From: Mangrovihabitans endophyticus
Lineage (GTDB): Bacteria > Actinomycetota > Actinomycetes > Mycobacteriales > Micromonosporaceae
Direction: 5' to 3'
Length of the DNA stretch: 64,000 nt
Assembly (NCBI RefSeq): GCF_014646155.1
Contig: NZ_BMMX01000002.1
Location: 186,001-250,000, forward strand
Below, one piece after another: positions 8,307-19,400 of this stretch (positions are counted from its first letter, which is position 1; every line of letters starts with the position of its first letter). Under the pieces are notes generated by a model. It ran no database searches. It was not told the origin of the DNA and saw only the letters and a program-made list of their open reading frames with translations. The translations under genes and the position numbers were made by a program.

Positions 8307-10328
8307 ATGAGACGTATCGATCGTCGCCGTCTTCTGTGGGGGGCGGCAGCCGTCAGCACGGGCGCGGCCGGTGTGGGCGTCACCTACACCGCCGCCGCGA
8401 GCGAGGCGCCGAAGCCGTCCGTTGCAGGAGCGTCGGCTGCGGGGGCGTCCGCCTCGCCGGACCAGGCGATGTCCGCGGCTACGGGATCGGCGGGACCTCT
8501 GCCGGTCATCACGGTCGATGCGCGTACGGTCAAGGCAGCCGTCAGCTCGGGCATCACCGGCGTCAACGGTTCCAAATGGTACGACGACTCCTTCGGCATG
8601 TGGGATCGGGACAAGCATCGAGTCCGCCCCGAGGTGGTGGCCAAGTTCAAGCGCGCCGGGATCGGTCTGTTCCGCTACCCCGGCGGTACGTCGGCGAATC
8701 TCTTTCACTGGAAGCGGGCGGTCGGTCCGCAGTCGCAGCGCAGCAGGCAGGTCAACGGACTGGAAAGCGCGGATCCGGTGGACAGCAGGTTCGGGCCGGA
8801 CGAGTGGATGCCGTTGGTCGAACAGCTCGGCGCGGAACTCACCATCATGGCGCCGTTCGCCAGCACCGATCCGCAGGACATCGCCGACTGGGTGCAGTAC
8901 ATGAACGGCCCGCGCGGAACCACTTTCGGCGACCTGCGCGCCAAACACGGACACCCCCAGCCGTACGGGGTGCGCTACTGGGAGATCGGCAACGAACACT
9001 ACGTCGGCCATGAGCGGTACTGGATGAGCTCGGACACCCAGACCGCCCTCCAGCAGTACGCCTTCGGCGGCACCCAACGGCAGAAGGGACAGCGGGTCGG
9101 CGCCCGCGACGATCACCGCCCCCAGGCCGGGGTCAGCACGGGTAAAGCGGGCCAGCAGTTCACCGTCCACTACCCGCCGGTGGTTCCGCGCAGTCAGGTG
9201 ATCAAGGTCGACGGCACCGCGTGGACCGAATGCAAGGACCTGTCGGCTGCCGGACGGCAGGCCCGGGTCTACACGTTCAACCCGGCGAACGGCGCCGTGA
9301 AGTTCGGCGACGGGACGCACGGCGCGATCCCCCGCAAGGGCGCCGTGATCACCGCCGACTACGACTCCGGGCCGCATGCCGGGTTCGTCGACTACTACAA
9401 GGCCATGAAGGCCGTGGATCCCTCGATTCAGGTCATCGCGACCTGGGCGCCGGTCGGCCGGGGCGTGCTGCATCCGGGCAAGACTTTCCCGCAGATCATG
9501 GCCGAGCACGGCCACGCCGAGCACTACGACGGGCTGGCGGTGCATCCGTACACGAGCGTCGTCCGCGATCTGGGCATCACCAAGTTCCCCAACCGGATCG
9601 CCGGCCACCACGCTCAGATGATCGGCGACGGGGCCTCCCGTGACGCGGTCGTCGCCCTGCAAGCTGAGGTCAAGAAGTACGGTAAGCCTTCGGCGTACGT
9701 GGTGGTGTCGGAGAGCGGCGCGCTGTTCTTCGGCGACAACCATGACGCTTCGGCCTACCGGGAGTGGACGTGGGCGATGTCCCACGCCCTGTACGAGGCG
9801 TCGCAGTGGTCACATTTCCTCAATCGTGGCCTGCGGTGGGCGATCGCCAACGCCCCCATCTCGACGAGGTCCGGTGTCACCCGGGCGATGCTGGGCGGCC
9901 CGTCGCATTTCGTCTTCTCGGCCGAAGCGACCGTGCGGGAGTTGCTCAAGCCGGTGGTGCACGGCGGCGGCCACGTGGTGGCGACCGACACGCAGAACAA
10001 TCTCGTGGTGGACAGCGGCCTGACCACACCTGTCGGCGGGACGTATCACGCCCTGGTGACCACCGCGACCGTGGACCGGGCGGGCGGTCTCAACCTGGTG
10101 GTGGTGAACCGGTCGCCGGACAAGGCGGTGCAGGCGCGGCTGGCGCTGAACGGCTACGCCCCCTCCGGCAAGGTTTCCCTCGCCGTGGTGTCGGGGGCCA
10201 GGTATGACAGCTTCAACGACGTCGGCCACCTGAACGACGTGACGATTCACCGGACGACGGCCAAGGCCTCGACGTTGACGCACACCTTCGGAGCTCACTC
10301 GGTCACCGTGCTTCGCTTCGCGAAGTGA
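8307..10328 (+). CDS. Tat-exported glycoside hydrolase, alpha-L-arabinofuranosidase-like (clan GH-A)
   Basis: 673 residues. A twin-arginine signal (DRRRLLWGAAA, residues 5-15, hydrophobic to about 33) predicts export. The catalytic (beta/alpha)8 part shows RYPGGTSANLFHW, the acid/base motif WEIGNE (Glu230) and a candidate nucleophile in VVSESGAL (Glu469), as in family 51 and related GH-A enzymes acting on arabinose-containing glycans. Between them, at about residues 280-355, is an inserted beta domain with VKFGDGTHGAIP and ITADYDSG, a pattern also seen in phage-tail baseplate-like proteins. A C-terminal beta-sandwich (about 570-673) is typical of the family. ATG 8307 has AGAGAGG upstream. Exact substrate unknown. 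Confidence 0.85.
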   Translation: MRRIDRRRLLWGAAAVSTGAAGVGVTYTAAASEAPKPSVAGASAAGASASPDQAMSAATGSAGPLPVITVDARTVKAAVSSGITGVNGSKWYDDSFGMWDRDKHRVRPEVVAKFKRAGIGLFRYPGGTSANLFHWKRAVGPQSQRSRQVNGLESADPVDSRFGPDEWMPLVEQLGAELTIMAPFASTDPQDIADWVQYMNGPRGTTFGDLRAKHGHPQPYGVRYWEIGNEHYVGHERYWMSSDTQTALQQYAFGGTQRQKGQRVGARDDHRPQAGVSTGKAGQQFTVHYPPVVPRSQVIKVDGTAWTECKDLSAAGRQARVYTFNPANGAVKFGDGTHGAIPRKGAVITADYDSGPHAGFVDYYKAMKAVDPSIQVIATWAPVGRGVLHPGKTFPQIMAEHGHAEHYDGLAVHPYTSVVRDLGITKFPNRIAGHHAQMIGDGASRDAVVALQAEVKKYGKPSAYVVVSESGALFFGDNHDASAYREWTWAMSHALYEASQWSHFLNRGLRWAIANAPISTRSGVTRAMLGGPSHFVFSAEATVRELLKPVVHGGGHVVATDTQNNLVVDSGLTTPVGGTYHALVTTATVDRAGGLNLVVVNRSPDKAVQARLALNGYAPSGKVSLAVVSGARYDSFNDVGHLNDVTIHRTTAKASTLTHTFGAHSVTVLRFAK

Positions 10329-10342
10329 CCCGGCGGTGACAT

Positions 10343-10380
10343 CCGGGGTTTCCGCACGCCCCGGCGTGCGGGAACCCCGG
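10343..10380. terminator. Bidirectional intrinsic terminator hairpin
   Basis: 18-bp stem (10343-10360 with 10363-10380, one G-T wobble) and a 2-nt apex. It sits between the convergent glycosidase and giant genes, 14 nt after one stop and 57 nt after the other. There is no U-tract, as is usual in high-GC actinomycetes. Confidence 0.85.
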
Positions 10381-10437
10381 CCCGCGACGGGATCCCCGAT
10401 CTGGCGGGTCAGGTGACTCCGGGCTCGGCCCGCATCG

Positions 10438-13400
10438 TCAGCAGTCGAGGACGATGGCGGCGAACTCCCGCAACTCGAATTGATGGTCGGCCATCGTCGT
10501 CGCGAACTCGCCGATCGCCGCGGCCATTTGCTGCTTCACCTGCGCGGTCTTCGTCTTCGGATAGGAACGCGCGATCTCGGGGAATCTGCCCTGCCTGATC
10601 AGCTCCACCTGATCCAGCACCCACACCGTGAAGTCCAGCGGGACCCGGTCCGGCGGCGCCATCCCCGCCGCCGTCGCCTCGACCAACGACGTGAACTCCG
10701 ACAGCGACGACCCCGGAGCGTCCCGGTGGCGACGCGCCATCTCGGTGAACAAGACCCGCGGACGCCGCTCATCATCGGCAGCCACATAATCCGGCACCAC
10801 CGACGTCCCGAAAAAGTCGAACTGCGACAGCAGCAGCCGCGGTGAGCGAGCCTGCGGCACCCGGGCCACCGTCTGCCGCAAACGCTCGATGGTCTCCCGC
10901 GTCCGCAGCTCAGACGACGACGCTTGCACCATCGTCCACTGCTGGCGCACATCGTCGGCCCAGGTGGCGCTGCCCACCAGCGCACTGACCCGCTCCGCCG
11001 CCGGCCGCGCGGTCCTGGCCGCGGCATCCAACAGGCCGGCGGTGACCGCCGCAGTTCCCGGCGACACCGGCGCGCCGCCCACCGTGGTGCGCGCTACGAA
11101 GTGAATATTCAGGCCCGCGGGCACCTGGTCGATGACGGGTGCACCGTGCAGCACCGCGGACAGCTCCGGCGGGGCGGCGCCCTCGACCAGCACCGTCGGC
11201 GTCACGCCCGCGTCGTGGAACTGAGCCAGCAGCACCGACAGATCCTGCAGCAGCGCGGGCGTCAACGCCTGCCCCAGCCGACGACCGATGAAGATCAGTG
11301 TCTGTCCCGGACGTAGCCGCGCCGCTTCCGCCAGACCGTGCGGCAACGCCCGCGCGGTGTCCCCGTCGGACAGGACGATCAGGTTTTCCGCCGGTCTGTT
11401 CCGCTGCCCCAGCACCGGCGACAGCCACAACGGCGGGGCCAGCAGATCGTCCTCGGTGATCGACGCGTAAAGGTCACGCGCACTGGGCGAGATGCCGACC
11501 TGCTCACCGCCGGCTCGCTCGACCCACGTGAACGTCCTCTGCTGCGGTGCGGTTTCCCGCTCGCCGGAACGATCGCCCGCAGCCGCCGACGATCCGAAAG
11601 CTCGGCTCACCGGATCGGCGAACAACGCGGCTACCTCGGGCATGACGTCGTCGGGAAGCCCTCGCCGGGTGCGGACCCGATTCAGCTCGTTGTGCACCAC
11701 CTCGATCAAGCGGTCGCGCACCACGCCGGCGCGGCGCAGACCACCGTCGCCGCCACCTTCGATCCGCACCCGCACTGCAAGCCCGCCGTCGACGGTCTGG
11801 CGAGAGACGTGACCGACAGACCGCAGGACGGACCTTGCGAAGTCACGCAGGTCTTCCGGGTCCGCCGCCGGCACGTCACTGCCGGACGGGAAGTCCACCA
11901 CCAGGGGCGCCGGCTCGTCGCGGGCGCCGAGACCCTCCGGAGCGACCCCGGCCGCCTGCCCGAGGGCACGGTCGAGAGACCGCGGGGTAGCCGGGACAGC
12001 CTCCGGGGACGGCGCGCCGCGCAGCGCGTCGACGAGTGATGTCGGGTCCGGCAGGCTGCCGGCCGGCAGATGGGTGAGCGCGAAGTCGTAAGCGGCCACG
12101 ACCGACTCCAGCCGCGTCCTGGCCCCCACCAGATCGGTGGGCGCAGCGAAGTGGACCGCGCTGCGGAAGGCGGCCCATGCGGCCCATGCGGTGGAGTCGG
12201 GCTCGCCGATCAGCGGCGTCGCCACCGCGTCGAGGTGAGCCGCCTCGGCGGGCAGACGTTCCAGCACGCGGATGAGTTCCGGTGGCGAGCTGACCGCGGC
12301 GAGCGCGTCGCCGGTCGAGGTGGGCACGGTTACGTCGGTCAGCGCCATGCCGACGAACGGCTCCGGCGAGCTGGACCGTTCCGTGCCGGAGTCCGGATCT
12401 TCGGTCTGCGAGATGTCGGTCTGCTCGGGCTGGGCCGTGGCGCCGTAAGGCAGGTACTGGCCGTCGCGGTCGGCCAGAAACAGCGTGTGCGCGGCACCAG
12501 GGCGCCACATCCACTGCCGGGACCCGTCGTCGATGGTGAGGTTGAGGTCGAGCGCCCGGGCCAGCATGGCCGGGACGGCACCGCCCAACGCCGAGGTCAG
12601 CAGGCTCCGGTCGGTGAGCAGCTCCCGCAGCACAGCCTGGATCAGGTCGCCGCCCTCGTCGAGAGCCGACCGAGCCGCGTCGATCAGTACCTCGCTGGGG
12701 TCTTGAGGATTGAGGCCGTCGGGTTCGAGCCCGCGCAGCCGGTCCAGGGTCTGCGGGTCGGCAGCATCGATCAGCCGGCCGATTTCGGTCCGCCGGTCCG
12801 GGTGCGGAGCCGGGTGCAACTCGCGGACCCACCAGTCGGACAGGTAGCCCGCCAGCAGCGGGCCGACGCCGCGGTTGAGCACACCCGCGAAGAGATCGGG
12901 CCGGTCCTCGACCAGATCGGCCAGCAGGCGCCAGAGATCGCGCGCTTCGGCGATCCCGTCCGGAAGTGGCACGCCCTGGCGGGTGGCAGCGGCCAGCACG
13001 GCCGCGTACAGCCCGCCCGGTCCCTGCTCCTGTTGCGACAGAACGGTCGGGGCGACGTGGTGCCGGACCAGTCCGTCCAGGCCCTCCGGCGCCCGGACGA
13101 CCGGCGGCCGGGTAACCGGAGAGGGCGGCGCCGGCCGTGTGTTGCGGTCGACGAACTCGGCCGTGGTGTACGGAAGGTCGCTGAGCCACGCCCACCCTTG
13201 GGCGGCGGCCCCGGCGCGGGTCGTGAGCATGCTCGCGGCGTGCGGTCCGGCCGAAGCCACGACGGCGCGTAGCCGGTCCACGTAGCCCTCCCAGAAGCGC
13301 TCCGGCACGGGCGCGTGCACGACATCGCCGACCAGCAGCCCGGGGTGGGCGTGCCGGAGCAGCGGAAGCGCGTATCGGTAGTCCTCGCGGCGCAGCAGTT

Positions 13401-16400
13401 CGGCGTCGTCCTGCGGACCGGTGTGCAGGCCGAGGGTGGTCGCCTCGGTTGCGCTCACCCCGAGCGGCAGACCCTCGTGACCGTCGCCCGGGTGCCAGGG
13501 TGTGGTGTGCCAGAGGGCGAGGGCCTGCCAGCGCAGTTCCGGCTCGGGGAACAACCGCTCCAGCAGACGCATGGTCCCCGGGTCCGGCGGTCCGTAGAGC
13601 CGCCAGTCGTTCACCGGCTCGCCGCGGACCGTTTCCGGCTGCGTGGTGTCCGGTTCCGCGGCGTCGGGCTCGGTTGCGGCCGTGCGGACCAGCGCTGCGG
13701 CCAGGCGGGTCTGCGCCTGCAGCACTGGCAGATCAAGGGTCGCGGCAAAGAGGTGGAACGTCGCGACGTCGCCCTCGACGGTGACGAGTTCCCGAGCGGG
13801 CAGCGGCCGGACACGTCCGGCCGCCGGGTCGGCGCCGAGCCGCAGCAGCGCCGGCCGGTGCGCGGCGATCAACATGTCGAGCGCCGTCGCAGTTCCGGCG
13901 CCAGGCAGCGTGATCGAGACGGTGGCCGAGGCGGGCACCGGGCGGGCACCGTACCCGCGCAGCACCCGCAGCAGGTGCCCGATCTGTCGCCAGGGCCGTT
14001 CCAGCACACCCAGATCCGCGAGGGTGACCGTCATGGTCTCGCCGGCGCGCCGCAGCACGGCGCCCGGCAGACCGGCCCGGTCCGCGGCCGACTCGATCAG
14101 CTCCCACCGACTGTCCGGGCGCACCGATGTCCAGGGATTGCCGGACGGCCGGACCGGCGCCTGGAGGGCAAACGTGAACCCGGTCCGGGGCATCTCGCCG
14201 CGATGGCCGGCGTCGTGCGGCACCGGGTGCAGGCCCTGCCCGACCCTGGTCCGCAGCCAGGCGTCGATGCCGCCGTCGGCCGGAACCGGCAGCAGAGGCT
14301 GCTGCCACGCCGCGTCGACCCGGACAGCGGGGTCGGGGTCGGCCGTCGGCCGGGTGCCGTCGTTCAGCAGCCGCGTCCACGCGGCCTCATGCCTCGGGAG
14401 TTGCTCGGCGAGCCACGCCGCCCGCTGCGGATCGGTCAACCGGGACAGCCGGTGGAGTTCCCGGTAGGCATCGCGCACCGACTGCGGCGGGATCGCCGCA
14501 CGGCCGACGGCCAGCAGCCGCATCGCCTCGGCGATGCTCAGCTCCAGCCCCGGGTTCATCCGGGCCAGCACCCGGTCCGGGCCGGCCAGCCACAGCAGAA
14601 CCTCGACCGGAGACACGCCGCTCGCGGTCGCCAGTCGTACGCCGAGACGGTTCAGGGCGGCAACGTCGAGGCCCGCGGTTTCCGGCGCGTCGCGCAGTGC
14701 TGCAGCCACGCCGGAATCACCGACCGGCACAGCGAGGGTGCGATCGGCCAGCACCGGCCCCAGCGTCGGCGGTGGTTGCGGATCCCCGTCCCGCTCGGGC
14801 GGCCAGGCACCGTGCTGGAAGACCGCCGCGACCTGCACCCGGGCCAGTGGATGGGGAAGTCGCCGGGTCAGCTCGCGAACGGCCACCTCGTGCCTCGCGT
14901 CAGTGGACTCGTGGTAGGCGCCGGCGCTGCGCAGCCGCCCCATCAAGTGCCGCGGCGGTCGCGGGTCGCGGGCGGCGTCGACCAGTGCGGCCAGCAGCAT
15001 CGCGGCCCCGCGGCGGGTCGGCTCGTCCCGCGCACCGACGGCGAAGGTGACGGTGTCGGCGGAACGCCAACGCACGTTCAGGTGCAGCGGTGCGGCCGGG
15101 TCGGTATGCCGGCGGAGCAGATCCTGCACGCTGGCGTACCCGCCCCGCTGCCACGCTTGCGCTCGATCCGGTTCGGCGGCAAGCGCCGACATCCGGCTCA
15201 GGGTCGGCAGGTTCGCGTAGTACATCTGGATCAGGCGCACATAGGCCGCGTCGTCGGCGCCGAAGCCGGTGCGGATCCGCACCCGCGCGGGAGCGCGGTC
15301 CGCCTCGTCCGGCAGGATCTCCATCCCGTCGGGGACTTGCAGGCCGCCGATGAGCGGCGGTGCACCCCGGCCGCGGGTCGCCGTCCCGAGACCGCGCAGG
15401 ATGTCGAAGAGCCCATCGACCGGTTCCTCGGCCAGGACGGCCGCGGTGTGCTGCCGGAACACCCCGGTTGAGACCCGGTACGCGAGCAGCTCCCGCTCGG
15501 CGTCGCGAGCGGGCAGGTCGTCGAGGGTGCGATAGCGGTAGCCGCTGGGCCGCAGGTGCGTCATCAGCACCTGCCAGATGTCGGCCGTGGCGATGCCGTA
15601 CCGGTCGTGGAGCCGGGCCATCCAGCGGCGGGACCGCTCGGCGAGATCCTCGGTCTTGCCAGGCGGCAACTCTTCGGCCGCGACCGCGGCGACCCTCGGG
15701 TCGACGTGCAGCCGGTGGGCGAGCTCGGCCAACTGTCGCACGCTGCGGCCGGACTCGGCGGCGCGCTCGACGATGTCCACCGGGACCCGCCCGGTGTGCT
15801 GATGTAGCTCCCACAGCAGGTCGTTGAGCGTGGTGTCGTCCGGCGGGAGCTGCGCTTCGAGGTCACCGGCCAGGTCGGCGACGGCGGCGAAACGAGTCTC
15901 GCCCTCATGATTGAGCCGGGCCAGCCGCGGGTCGGCAGGAATCGACGCCGGGTCGACGCCGAGGTGGGCGGCCAGGGCGAAGAGCCGTCCCGGGTCGGCG
16001 ACGCCGAGGCGTGCCGCCCGTTCGGGCAGGTCCACCGGCAGGTGGCCGATGCGCACCGCCAGCGCACGCACCCAGCTCGCCGGAACGGCGAGCCGGGCGG
16101 TCAGTCGAGTCAGCTCGATCTCGTCCATGCCGAGCGCTTCGGACAGCCGGTTCATCAGCATTCCCCAGCGGCGCAGGCGCGTCCCGGCAACCTGGTCCCG
16201 AGGCACGACCGGCGGGCGAACGCCGGCGATCGCGGCCAGCAACTCCCAGTCCTCGGCGGCAGGAACAGAGTCGTTCTCCCGGCGTCCGCCGAGTGACAGC
16301 CGTAGCACGTACGCCCGGACGTCACCGGCGGCGCGGGCCTCCACGGCGCGGGCGAAGTCCTCGTCATCGACGTCTTCCCGCTCACGCAGCTCGGTCCAGT

Positions 16401-19400
16401 CGAGGGCGCCCAGCAGGACCGGGTCGATGCTCCACCGGCGGGACAACTGCACCACGTCCCGTAGCGACACGCCCCAGGCAGCGGCCAGGCCGGGCAGCTC
16501 GGTCGGGACCCGGCTGAGGAAGACCGAGATGTCCCGGGCCGTCTGGGTAGGCAGGTCCGCCGCGATGGCGAGGTCCCGGACGGCGCGCGCGTCGAGCGCC
16601 GGATGATCCCAGACGTCGTCGGTCTGCGCCCCGAGATCGTCGGCCCATGCTTCGGCCGGGTTGGCTGCCGCTCGCGGCCGGGGCAGCCCGGCCACGATGG
16701 TGGCGATGCGTTCGTCGGCCTCGGCTGCGGTCAAGTCTTCGGCGCGCCAGAGCGAGGGGTGTGCGGCGGCGCGTTCTTCGGCCCGGAGCGCGACCTCGGC
16801 CACGGTGTCGGCCAGCGCGGCGGACTGGCGGACCAGCCAGTCCCGCAACCGCGCCGCGGCTGCCTGCCCGTACGCGGTGTCGGCTTGCTGCGCCGCGAGT
16901 TCGGCATCGTGGGCGTCGACCCAATGATCGAAGGTCGCCGTGGCCCGGCCGGCGGCGGCCGTGTAGGCCGCGTAGGCCTCCCGTTCGACGGCGGCGAGCC
17001 GTTCCTGCCCGGCCTCGGGAAGCCGTTCGGCGAGCCGGTGCAGGGGTTCGCGCCGCAGCGGGTCCGGATCGTGGTCGGTGAGTTGGTCGCGTGCCCAGTC
17101 GCGCACCGCCTGCAGCTCGTCCGGTACGCCGGGCCGCGTCCCGGCGAGGAAATCGTACTGGTCGGTCAGCCGGTCGACAGCCGCCCGCAACGCGCTCTCC
17201 GCATGGTGGAAGGGCTCATGCGGACGTTCGCGCAGGCGCTGCATGACCGTGATCAGTTGCGCGGGGTCCAGGGCGTACCGGCCCCCGTGGGGCGGACGGC
17301 CGCGGGTGCCCTGCCGCAGCGGCCAGGCGACGCGGAAACGGGTGGCGCGGATCGGGGTGATGTCCTCGAGGATCTCGCGAGCACTGTCCACGATGGTCAC
17401 CGCTGTGGGTGCGTATTCGTCCTCGGGGTCGATACGGGCCAGCAGCGACCGGAACGGGGCCAGGACACGCGGGTCCACCTCCAGGCCGGTCGCGACATCG
17501 AGCAGCGACGACGCCGGCACGTCCATGCGCAGCGCCAGCGGGCCCAGGTCAGTCGGCACCCGGCCGATGGTGTAGGCGAGTCCCATGATGCGCGGCAACG
17601 CCCCAGAGCCGAGGCCGGCCCGGTTCGCGGCGAGCAGCACGGCGGCCGGATCACCGAACGGCGCGTCGACGAAGCTGTCGAACACCTCGTCGGCCACCCC
17701 GAGCCGCTGCGACCAGGCTTGCCGTTCCGCAGCGGAATAACGGTTCCGCGGCAGGCTCGCTGCCAGCTCGGCGCTCGGCTCGGGGTGCGCTTCGGCGAGC
17801 AGGTGAAGCTCCTCGGCGACGCGGCTCAGCGGCACATCGCCGAGGAACTCGTACGCGAGCAGTTCGACATGCCGGGACGGCACCAGGAAGGCGAGATCCC
17901 GGACCGGGAAACCCAGCTCACGGGTCAGGTGCCAGTGCCGGTTGCCGCCGGTGCCGGCGTCCTGGAGCCCGGCGCTGACGGCCGCAGCGACCCGCTCGGC
18001 CCACCGCTGCGGGTCCTCGTCCGTGTCCGGGCGCTCCCGGTCGACGGCCTCCGCCACGTCGCGAACCGCGTGCTGCAGAGGCGCGCCGAGCAGCGCGAGG
18101 TCGACCGGGTTCAAGCCGAGCGCCCGTGACAGCAGCCGGGCCGTGGTCTCGTCCGGCAGGCCCAGCTCGTGCGCCCCGGAATCCGGCGCGTCGACGATGC
18201 GCCGCTGCCGACGTACGGTGTCGAGCACGGCCGTCAGATATCCGTCCGGCAGCGCATGCAGCAGTTCCAGGGCGACCCCGTGCTCCCGGAACCGGACGAA
18301 CAGCGGCAGGTCGTCGCGGGTCAGCCCGAGGCGGGCCCCGATCTCGGCCAGTCGCACCACGTCGTCGGCGTTCTCGACGCCGTACCGCGCGAGCGCGTCG
18401 GGCCACTCGCGCACCGGCATGCCGGCCGCGAGCGGTTCCCCGAGAAGATCCAGGCCGCGCACGTCGACGACGAGGTGCCGGGCCGCCTCGATGAGCGGTG
18501 CCGGGCCGGGCAGCCCCATACGAGCGGCGATCTGCCCGGCGTCGTCCGGAACCCGGCCGATGGCTTCGACCCACGCGAGCAGTTCCCCGACCTCGGTCGG
18601 GCCGGCCGACGCCCCGACGGCACCGGTGCGCGCCTGATTGACCAAGTCGCCGAAACGCGCCGCGTCGAAGCCGACAAGCGGGTCGGTGGTCAGGCGTGCC
18701 CAGCGGTCCGCCGGTGCCGGTGTGGCCGTGGCCGGTTCCGGGTAGCCGGGCGGGTCGAGGTACGGCTGCGGTTCGGAGCCGGGTACCAGGTCGGCGTGAC
18801 GCCGTGCGAGATGCCCGACCGCTTCCATGTCGGCCAGCAGCTCGACCGTGCCCGCGTGGCGCACGGAGGTGGTGTCATGGGTGTCGGCCACCACGATGAG
18901 CGCGGCGCGGATCACCATCCGATGGCTGCCGCCGACGCGGACGTATCCGGCCGGTCGCGGGTCGCTCAGCTCCAGCCGTGCCGTCCCCCGCCCGGACCGC
19001 ACGGGCTGCCGGGTGGCCAGTGAGTCGGCCAGCAGCCGACGCACTTCCTCGGCGGTGTGCAGGCGGCCAAGCGCCCTACCGATCGCGGCCCGGGCGTCGT
19101 CGTCGATCGCGCCGAGCACGACCGCACCGGCGTGGAGTCCGCCGACGGCCAGCCGTTCGTGTCGGGAAACATGGCGGAGTTCCGGCGTTTCGCGACCGGC
19201 CGCTGCCGGAGCATCCCGCCGCACCGTCTCCGGCATCTGCACGGTGGCGTGTCCGGCGGCGGCCCGGCGCCCACCGGCATCGCCGCGCCATTCCATGGTC
19301 ACGTCGAGCGCGCCCTGGTAGGTCACGCCGGCCGTCTCGGCGGGCAGCATGCGATAGGTGCCGGTGCGGCGGGCACGCAGCACCAATTGCGGGCGCTGCC

